The position numbers were made by a program, and so were the translations under genes. A stretch of 45,264 bases of DNA from Erysipelotrichales bacterium (GTDB lineage Bacteria; Bacillota_I; Bacilli_A; Acholeplasmatales; WRBM01), in assembly GCA_009784525.1 (NCBI GenBank), contig WRBM01000012.1:1-45264 (forward strand). Direction: 5' to 3'. The notes beneath the pieces are model-generated. The model was given only the letters and a program-made list of their open reading frames with translations, ran no database searches and was not told where the DNA came from. Positions 39,239 through 45,264 of this stretch are shown here, in pieces; within the stretch, counting starts at the first letter, position 1, and the number at the start of each line of letters is the position of its first letter.

Positions 39239-41071
39239 TTATAATAATTTTGCAATAACTGGATTATTAGTTTTATTCTTATCAAACTGCATTAAATATA
39301 ATTGGTAATAATGCTTTCTATTCTTTAAAAGTTCTTTATGAGAACCTGATTCAATGATTTCTCCTTTTTCAAGAACAATAATCTTATCCGAGTTCTGAAT
39401 CGTTGAAAGACGGTGCGCTACCATTAACATTGTGCCCATACCCATGATTTTTTCTAAAGAATCCTGAATCAGATGTTCAGTTTCCGTATCAATGTTCGCT
39501 GTTGCTTCATCTAAAATGATAATCTTTGGCTTATGCAAGATTGCCCGAGCAAAAGATAAAAGTTGTCTTTCACCAGCTGAATAGTTATTTCCGCGTTCCA
39601 AGACTTCTCTTTGATATTTTTCTGGATATAAAGAAATAAATTTATCAGCATTCACATATCTTGCGGCCTCAATCATTTCTTCGTCACTATACTTTTTTGT
39701 ATCACGAAGTTTGATATTTGTCTCAACTGTTCCCGAGAAAAGAAAGACATCCTGAAGCATCGGACTAACACAGCCGCGTAAACTAGCTAATTTAATATTA
39801 TTAATATTAACACCATCAAGTAAGATTTCGCCTTTTTGGATTTCATAGTTACGCGTAATTAAGGATAAGATTGTCGTCTTACCGCTTCCTGTCTCACCAA
39901 CGAAAGCGACAGTTTCTCCAGGATTAATCACAAAAGAAACATCTTTTAAAATCCATTCTTCCTCTTTATAATAAAACCAAACATTGCGAAATTCAATCCG
40001 TCCTTGAATATCATTAAGTTCGATTGCTTCTAGAGAATCCTGAATTTCTGGCACAGTATCTAAAATTGTGAAGACTTTTTCTGCCGAAGCAAAAGCCGAC
40101 TGTAAAGTATCAAATTGCTCAGAAAGATTTTGTAGTGGCGAAAAAAACTGACCTAAATAATCATAAAGCGCAACTAAAACCCCAACCGTAATTACACCAT
40201 TTAGGGCTCTGATTCCGCCAAAATGTAAAACTAGTAAAGCCGCAATCACAAACAATAAATGAATAAAGGGGCGAAAAAAAGCAAAGCTATACATCGTACG
40301 CATATTAGCCTTTAGAAGTAATCGATTTTTTTCTTTATACTTTTGATACTCCGTTTCTTCCCGATTAAACATCTGCGTAATCTTTACTCCGGAGATATGT
40401 TCTGATAAAAAAGCATTGACAGTAGTATTATGCGTTCTTGAATCACGATAAGCCTTACGGGAAACCTTACGATAAATAAACGTGCCAACTACTAATAAAG
40501 GTAATGTTGATAAGACCAAAATGGTTAAAAAAGGACTTATATAAATCATATAGACAAGAGCCATAATCGCCACAAAGCTATTACGAATGATTCCTAAGAT
40601 AACATTAGAATAAAAGGCAGTAATACTATTAACATCGTTTGTAACACGGGTAACATACTTTCCGACTGGCGTCAGATTAAACTGATTAGCGGAAAATTTC
40701 TCTATATGCGCAAATACTTCTTCTCTTAATTCATAATTAATTTTTTGACTGGCTTTTTGGAGTAAATAGTGCATAGCATAAATGGAGAAAGCATTAATAA
40801 CTAAAATAACACTCATAATGATAATCCGAAATAAGATATCACTAAAATTAATTGTTTCTGGAGCTAAAATTCCTGGACCAGCAGGTGGGACTAAAATATC
40901 AATTATCTGTTTAATCAGAATTGGCACAAAGGAATTAATTGGTACACTAATTAAAATTATAATTAGTCCGGCAATAAAGTATCTTTTATATTTCCAAGCA
41001 TAAGCTAAAAGACGTTTAGCGATAATTTTATCACTTTGTGTTCGTTCGAATATTTCTTCTTGTTCTTCCAT
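39239..41071 (-). CDS. Heterodimeric ABC exporter, canonical-Walker subunit
   Basis: 610-residue half-transporter: six-helix membrane domain (about 30-330) and C-terminal nucleotide-binding domain. Walker A is GETGSGKTT; Walker B is IIILDEATANID, with the catalytic Glu; H-loop MVAHRLST. Its signature is degenerate (YSAGERQ rather than LSGGQ). Together with the upstream partner this gives one competent and one degenerate ATP site, as in BmrCD, LmrCD and TM287/288. Likely exports drugs or lipids. It lies 12 bases after its partner gene. Confidence 0.92.
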   Translation of the reverse strand: MEEQEEIFERTQSDKIIAKRLLAYAWKYKRYFIAGLIIILISVPINSFVPILIKQIIDILVPPAGPGILAPETINFSDILFRIIIMSVILVINAFSIYAMHYLLQKASQKINYELREEVFAHIEKFSANQFNLTPVGKYVTRVTNDVNSITAFYSNVILGIIRNSFVAIMALVYMIYISPFLTILVLSTLPLLVVGTFIYRKVSRKAYRDSRTHNTTVNAFLSEHISGVKITQMFNREETEYQKYKEKNRLLLKANMRTMYSFAFFRPFIHLLFVIAALLVLHFGGIRALNGVITVGVLVALYDYLGQFFSPLQNLSEQFDTLQSAFASAEKVFTILDTVPEIQDSLEAIELNDIQGRIEFRNVWFYYKEEEWILKDVSFVINPGETVAFVGETGSGKTTILSLITRNYEIQKGEILLDGVNINNIKLASLRGCVSPMLQDVFLFSGTVETNIKLRDTKKYSDEEMIEAARYVNADKFISLYPEKYQREVLERGNNYSAGERQLLSFARAILHKPKIIILDEATANIDTETEHLIQDSLEKIMGMGTMLMVAHRLSTIQNSDKIIVLEKGEIIESGSHKELLKNRKHYYQLYLMQFDKNKTNNPVIAKLL

Positions 41072-41083
41072 CTTTAAGCCTCC

Positions 41084-42814
41084 TTAATCCTGAAGTTTTT
41101 GAGCTTCTAGCATTTCCTGATATAAAGCTGAAGTCTCTAAAAGCTCTAGATGTGTGCCAACAGCTACCACTTTACCTTCATCAATTAAAACAATTTTATC
41201 CATATTTTGCATTGTGGAAAGTCGATGCCCAATAATTATTGTTGTTTTATTATCTCTTATTTTACGTAAATTTGTTAATATTGTTGCTTCTGTTATTGTA
41301 TCTACTGCCGAAACCGAATCATCAAAAATCAAAATTGACGGATCCTTAATCAAAGCTCTGGCAATGGAAACTCTTTGTTTTTGTCCACCTGATAAAGTCG
41401 TGCCTCTTTCACCAACAACTGTCTGATATTTTTCAGGAAATTCCTTTATATTCCGATCGATATCGGAAAGTGCCGCAAAGTGCTCAATTTCAGCTTGTGT
41501 TACTTCTTTATGAGTTCCAAAAGCAATATTATTAAAAATTGTATCAGAAAACAAAAAATTACTTTGAGGAACATAACCAATCGAATCCCTTAAAGACTTA
41601 ACGGAAATTTTCATTATATCATGATCATCAACAAAAACCGCATCTTCCTGAAAGTTATAAGTTCTTAAGAGCACTTCAGCGATTGTTGATTTTCCGCATC
41701 CAGTTCTACCAACAATTCCGACCATCTCTCCAGCTTGTATAGAAAACGTTACATTGTCTAAAACAACTCTTTCTGTTTCTGGATAGATAAATGTCAAATT
41801 TCTAAAGGTTATTGCCCCAGTTAAAGCAGTTTCTGGTTTATAGCCGTCATCTTTAATCGTAATTGGCGCATCAAGAAATTCAGAAATTCTTTTTAAGCTT
41901 GCCCGTCCTTGACTTAAGTTATTTAGAACTTGCGCTAACGCAATCATTGGCCAAATCAGGATAATAAATAACAAATAAAAAGCTACTAGTTCTCCTGGTG
42001 AAATAATACCTTCAATTGTAAAGTATCCGCCTAAAGCAAAAATAAAGATAATTGAAAGCCCTATTAATGTTTCAATCAATGTTTCTAGAAAAGCAATTTT
42101 TTTAATAAAATCCATTGAAGTATCGTAAACATTTTTATTGTACTTAGTAAATTCCTTTAACTCACGCCGTTCTTTGACATAAGCTTTAATAACCGCAATC
42201 CCGCTAAAATTTTCTTGAGTAAAATCAGACAATTTTTCTTGTGCTTCTTGTCTTCTTTTGTGACTCTTAGTTAAACTAACACTCCACCAAAGACCGCCAA
42301 TGGCAATTATCAGCATTGGCAATAAGGCCATGAAAGTTAAAAGCACATTAAGCTGAAACATTCTCACTAATACAAGGATTGTTAAAAATGTCGCATCAAC
42401 AAACATTACGACGCCAAAACCTAAAGAGTTACGAATGCTATCAACATCAGCTGTATTTAAAGACATTAAAGCCCCAACTTTTTGACGATTATGATATTCA
42501 GCTGATAACTTTTGAGCGTGATCAAATAATTTGTTTTTCAAATCAAATTCAATTCTCCGGGCTGTGCCAATTAATAATACTCGCCAAAATACGCGACCAA
42601 TAACAACAATGATTCCAAAAAGGAATATGCGGATAACTATTTCGCTCATTGTTTCTGAAAGCATCGTGCCTTCACTTAATCCATCGACCATTCTGGCAAA
42701 TTCAGTAGGGATTAGCAATTGAACATAACCAATAACTAACAAAAAAAGAATCCCAAAAAGAAATGGAAATAGATATTTTATGTAATACTTATTTATGTGT
42801 TTACCGAAAAGCAT
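41084..42814 (-). CDS. Heterodimeric ABC exporter, degenerate-Walker B subunit
   Basis: 576-residue half-transporter with six transmembrane helices and an ATPase domain. Walker A GRTGCGKST, intact signature LSGGQKQRV, Walker B ILIFDDSVSAVD in which Asp replaces the catalytic Glu, H-loop IIGHRLST. These are the expected complement to the neighbouring subunit. First gene of the operon; AGAGGACA precedes the ATG. Substrate unknown. Confidence 0.92.
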   Translation of the reverse strand: MLFGKHINKYYIKYLFPFLFGILFLLVIGYVQLLIPTEFARMVDGLSEGTMLSETMSEIVIRIFLFGIIVVIGRVFWRVLLIGTARRIEFDLKNKLFDHAQKLSAEYHNRQKVGALMSLNTADVDSIRNSLGFGVVMFVDATFLTILVLVRMFQLNVLLTFMALLPMLIIAIGGLWWSVSLTKSHKRRQEAQEKLSDFTQENFSGIAVIKAYVKERRELKEFTKYNKNVYDTSMDFIKKIAFLETLIETLIGLSIIFIFALGGYFTIEGIISPGELVAFYLLFIILIWPMIALAQVLNNLSQGRASLKRISEFLDAPITIKDDGYKPETALTGAITFRNLTFIYPETERVVLDNVTFSIQAGEMVGIVGRTGCGKSTIAEVLLRTYNFQEDAVFVDDHDIMKISVKSLRDSIGYVPQSNFLFSDTIFNNIAFGTHKEVTQAEIEHFAALSDIDRNIKEFPEKYQTVVGERGTTLSGGQKQRVSIARALIKDPSILIFDDSVSAVDTITEATILTNLRKIRDNKTTIIIGHRLSTMQNMDKIVLIDEGKVVAVGTHLELLETSALYQEMLEAQKLQD

Positions 42815-42847
42815 AATTTTGTCCTCTATTTATTCTGTAATAGTACA

Positions 42848-42876
42848 ATTATATAATATATATAATTTTTTCGCAA
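42848..42876 (-). promoter_or_regulatory. Promoter of the ABC exporter operon
   Basis: Minus strand TTGCGA (42871-42876), 17-base spacer, TATAAT (42848-42853). Confidence 0.65.
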
Positions 42877-42890
42877 GATAATTCATCTTA

Positions 42891-42903
42891 TTCAAGAATT
42901 ATT
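42891..42903. repeat. Left flanking direct repeat of the IS30 element
   Basis: TTCAAGAATTATT, repeated identically at 44590-44602 on the other side of the element. Probably the target duplication. Confidence 0.75.
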
Positions 42904-42969
42904 AGTTGATTGAAATAGTAAATTCCGCTTTTTTCTTTACGCGGAATTAACTTCTTCAAAATCTTGTGT

Positions 42970-42975
42970 TATAAT
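42970..42975 (+). promoter_or_regulatory. Transposase promoter (-10)
   Basis: Extended -10 TGTTATAAT 45 bases upstream of the transposase start; no clear -35. GGAGGTG stands seven bases before the ATG. Confidence 0.5.
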
Positions 42976-43020
42976 CTTAACTGTTATCTGCTCTGATATT
43001 CCTATATCGGAGGTGCCCAT

Positions 43021-44346
43021 ATGGCTAATAATATCAGATTTTTTCATTATCACGAATATAATAAACACCTCTCCCTAGACAATCGCATTCTAATCCAAAC
43101 TTCCATCCACTCTAATGTTTCTCTTAAAGATATCGCCTTTCGCTTAAAGAAAGATCCTTCCACCATTTCTAAAGAAGTTAAAAAGCACCGTGTTCATAAA
43201 CTCTCCATTCCTTACCATCGCTCCAGGAATATCGTTTGCCTACATTTTAAGTCCTGCAAAGTTTTCAATCTCTGCACTTCAGGCTGTAAAATCAAGTACT
43301 GTAAAAACTGTTCTAAATGTCAGGATTTCTGCCCTTCCTTCAAAAGAATTGCCTGTAAGAGACTATCAGGCTTTCCTTGGGTCTGTAATGGCTGTCCTAA
43401 AGTTTCCAGCTGTCCCATCCAAGATAAATACTATTATTATGGTGATGTTTCTAATCGCGTTTATAAAGATGATTTAAAGTTTTCAAGAGAAGGCATTAAT
43501 CTTTCCAAAGATGCTTTTATCTCTCTTGATAACCTTGTCTCTCCTTTAATCAAAAAAGGCCAGTCCATCGCTCATATAGCTCGTTCTAATGATATTCCTG
43601 TTTCTGAGAGAACTCTTTATACCTACATCAGTAAGCAGTACTTAACTGTTAAAAATATTGATTTACCTCGTTTAGTTTCCTATAAACCTCGAAAAAAAGC
43701 CTCTGTTAATCGTGCTCTCATGAAAAAAGCTTACGTGAATCGCAATCTTCACGATTATAATCGTTTCTTACTTGCACACCCTGACTCAGATCTTGTTCAG
43801 ATGGACATCGTTGAAGGTCCTAAAGGCGAGTCCTTACTACTTACCCTTTACTTTCTTAAATCTCATCTTATGCTCGCTTTTAAAATTGATTCAAAATCTC
43901 CTGATAATATCTCTAATGTTTTTAATCTAATCCAAGAAAAAATTGGTCTTTCTCTCTTCCAAAAACTTTTCTTTGTCATTTTAACTGACCGAGGTATTGA
44001 ATTTTCTTCTCCTGAAATTATTGAGTTTTGTCCTCTTTCTTGTATTCAGCGCTCTAATCTCTTTTATTGTGACCCTTATTCTCCTTATCAAAAGGCCGAA
44101 ATCGAAAGAAACCATCATTTCATTCGTCATTTTGTTCCTAAGGGTAAATCTTTTTATCCTTTATCTCAATCTGATATTGATTTAATGCTTTCTCATATCA
44201 ATTCCTATACTCGTAAAAGTCTTAACTCTAACTCACCCTATGATTTAGCCTGCCTTCTCTATGGTGATTTCTTTCTTAGCTCTTTAAATATAAAAAAAAT
44301 AGATCCCAATGATGTTTTCCTTAAACCCTTAATCTTTAAGAAATAA
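43021..44346 (+). CDS. IS30-family transposase
   Basis: 441 residues. N-terminal helix-turn-helix with VSLKDIAFRLKKDPSTISKE, a cysteine-rich zinc-binding segment (about residues 75-140: CKIKYCKNCSKC, WVCNGCP), and a C-terminal DDE integrase core: Asp in QMDIVEG, Asp in ILTDRGIEF, Glu in KAEIERNHH. It inserts and excises the element through its inverted repeats. Codon choice is strikingly pyrimidine-rich on the coding strand, unlike host genes. Full-length with start and stop intact. Confidence 0.95.
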   Translation: MANNIRFFHYHEYNKHLSLDNRILIQTSIHSNVSLKDIAFRLKKDPSTISKEVKKHRVHKLSIPYHRSRNIVCLHFKSCKVFNLCTSGCKIKYCKNCSKCQDFCPSFKRIACKRLSGFPWVCNGCPKVSSCPIQDKYYYYGDVSNRVYKDDLKFSREGINLSKDAFISLDNLVSPLIKKGQSIAHIARSNDIPVSERTLYTYISKQYLTVKNIDLPRLVSYKPRKKASVNRALMKKAYVNRNLHDYNRFLLAHPDSDLVQMDIVEGPKGESLLLTLYFLKSHLMLAFKIDSKSPDNISNVFNLIQEKIGLSLFQKLFFVILTDRGIEFSSPEIIEFCPLSCIQRSNLFYCDPYSPYQKAEIERNHHFIRHFVPKGKSFYPLSQSDIDLMLSHINSYTRKSLNSNSPYDLACLLYGDFFLSSLNIKKIDPNDVFLKPLIFKK

Positions 44347-44394
44347 TAAGATCTATTTTATTCAAATCAGAGCCGATAACTATTTATAATTACC

Positions 44395-44445
44395 CCTGCG
44401 GAATTAAGTCCCTCAATTACTTAACAGTTCCGCCTTTTCAGTATA
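44395..44445 (+). terminator. Hairpin after the transposase
   Basis: GCGGAATTAAGT pairs with ACTTAA...TTCCGC, followed by CTTTTC. Likely terminates transposase transcription; its GCGGAA/TTCCGC core copies the terminal repeat. Between 44446 and 44564 I see only AT-rich sequence. Confidence 0.5.
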
Positions 44446-44589
44446 TCTATATTTAGTATCTAACTTTAATTATATCATATCTCTATCGTTTTTTCCATAT
44501 CTTTTTCTTTAGATTTAGGAAGTAAGTACCGCAAAATTTGCTTTTTTTGTTTCACAAACTTTGAGCGGAATTTACTATTTTAATCAACG

Positions 44590-44602
44590 TTCAAGAATTA
44601 TT
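44590..44602. repeat. Right flanking direct repeat of the IS30 element
   Basis: TTCAAGAATTATT, identical to 42891-42903. With the following TTGAA it restores an interrupted palindrome, TTCAA-GAATTAT-TTGAA, as the original target. Confidence 0.75.
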
Positions 44603-44619
44603 TGAAAATATTTTTTCTA

Positions 44620-44652
44620 TAAAATATTTAAAACACATCCGTAAGATGTGTT
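44620..44652 (-). terminator. Terminator of decayed minus-strand genes
   Basis: AACACATC pairs with GATGTGTT around a short loop; the minus-strand side continues TTAAATATTTT. It follows the gene remnants at 44700-45264. Confidence 0.6.
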
Positions 44653-44697
44653 TAGCTTTATTTGCAAGTAGTTTCTAAATATAATCAGAGTGACGGT

Positions 44698-44819
44698 TCC
44701 CATAAAATATGTGATACAACTACTTCATTTGTATTTTGATTTGCTAAATATAGAATTATGATGCCACTTTGTATTGCATAATGCGAGCCTTTAACTGATT
44801 ATTATTTTTATTCATTAAA
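44698..44819 (-). pseudogene. Small decayed reading frame
   Basis: An ATG overlapping the stop of the upstream remnant (TAATG) begins NKNNNQLKARIMQYKVAS and then stops; the next frame continues IIILYLANQNTNEVVVS and HILWEPSL before its own stop. It reads as one frameshifted small gene. The family is not recognised. Confidence 0.35.
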
Positions 44820-45264
44820 ACTTTACTTTTAAATCTAGATCAATATGTGGCTTAAACTCACTTTCTTCCAATGTGTTATTGGTAAAATCTATTGAATACC
44901 CTTGACCTTCTTTGTGAAAAAAGCCATTTTCCAATTACCACTTTGATATAACACATTGTTTTATGAGCCTCATTATTAGCCAAAAAATACCAGTTTATAA
45001 AAGCTTTGATTAGTTTTTCTCTAATCGCTTTGTTGCTTTCTTCTAATGGATGCCCGACATTATAAGCTTTTCCTTTAAAATTATTCCAACCATTAGAAAG
45101 TGAAACCTGTGGATTTTTTTCAATATCCTTTACCTTGTTAGGAACAAAAGCGAAATAAATACGCTTTAAAGAAGCACTGTGCTTCTTTTCTTTATAAGAA
45201 ATTACAGGCTAACCTGTAATCTTAAAGGTGCTGTTAGACCGCTATTCCTCAAACTCTGAATTAC
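44815..45264 (-). pseudogene. Decayed gene, possibly PPOX-type flavin-binding family
   Basis: A minus-strand stretch reading KRIYFAFVPNKVKDI, NPQVSLSNGWNNFKGKAYN and INWYFLANNEAHKTMCYIK, then shifting frame near 44937 to FFHKEGQGYSIDFTNNT and ending at 44815. At least one stop (near 45215) interrupts its 5' part, which continues to the window edge. The pattern of residue-accounting around KxxDIxxNPxVSL suggests a pyridoxamine-phosphate-oxidase-like fold, tentatively. Confidence 0.4.

Larger units (their letters stand above)
42904..44589 (+). mobile_element. IS30-family insertion sequence, complete
   Basis: About 1,686 bases. Terminal inverted repeats of 24 bases with one mismatch: 42905-42928 and 44565-44588, sharing GTTGATT, AAATAG and TAAATTCCGC. 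Just inside the left end AATTCCGC/GCGGAATT forms a hairpin (42921-42946); a related pair GCGGAA...TTCCGC follows the transposase (44399-44439). One intact transposase gene. Flanking 13-base direct repeats at 42891-42903 and 44590-44602. It looks recent and potentially active. Confidence 0.9.

Noticed and set aside
43190-43477. Second reading frame inside the transposase gene
   Set aside because: It overlaps the cysteine-rich part of the IS30 transposase in another frame and has no start signals.
1-45264. TGA read as tryptophan (Mollicute code)
   Set aside because: Conserved tryptophans are encoded by TGG, and TGA ends genes at conserved positions, for example spoIVFA and the arsenic channel.

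Overview
The window reads as the chromosome of a low-GC, endospore-forming member of the Firmicutes. The standard genetic code fits every gene. Sporulation genes (spoIVFA, spoIVFB, ysxE, spoVID, spoIIGA, sigE, sigG) and gene order resembling the Bacillus spoIVF-radC-folC-valS-ysxE-spoVID-engB-lon-clpX-tig region suggest class Bacilli in the broad sense, perhaps an Erysipelotrichia-like lineage. That placement is inferred from synteny and family recognition; no searches were run. Almost every gene is on the minus strand.

Layout. 1-8909: spoIVFB, spoIVFA, radC, folC, a hybrid histidine kinase, valS and a GNAT acetyltransferase, the last two behind a valine T-box. 9205-11616: a decayed and an intact copy of an AlbA_2/AAA_4-type regulator, plus a small membrane protein. 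11808-12740: reverse rubrerythrin-perR under a promoter with a Per-box-like site. 12849-14859: spoVID-ysxE spore-coat genes; SpoVID carries an unusual 11-residue repeat. 14961-20505: tig, clpX, lon, engB (protein quality control and ribosome assembly). 20905-26664: tldD-tldE and ileS with an isoleucine T-box. 26690-28885: ychF-yggS-sepF. 29047-29493: a plus-strand orphan gene with a strong promoter. 29510-34034: a DUF2284 protein and an operon for a lipoprotein and a large secreted M64-type/leucine-rich-repeat protein. 34148-36605: spoIIGA-sigE-sigG, the mother-cell and forespore sigma factor cluster.

36740-38930 is the most informative accessory region. An arsR-aquaglyceroporin-arsC operon on the plus strand appears to have inserted into a minus-strand glyoxalase/VOC gene. 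The first 13 codons of that gene, with promoter and ribosome binding site, remain on one side; the rest, now frameshifted, lies 1.7 kb away. The distal end of the insert carries an orphan MerR-type promoter. Then follow a small membrane protein, a heterodimeric ABC exporter, and a complete IS30-family element (42904-44589) with near-perfect terminal inverted repeats and 13-bp flanking direct repeats. The last 650 bases hold decayed gene remnants.

How it works together: aminoacyl-tRNA supply (valS, ileS) is set by T-boxes, peroxide defence by PerR, and arsenic resistance by ArsR. SpoIIGA-SigE-SigG, SpoIVFA/FB and SpoVID/YsxE cover sigma-factor activation through coat assembly. I see no CRISPR array, tRNA, rRNA or prophage. 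I did not find a wholly new multi-gene system; the best candidates for novelty are the repeat-bearing SpoVID, the split VOC gene with its ars insert, the duplicated AlbA_2 tail, and several uncharacterised small genes.
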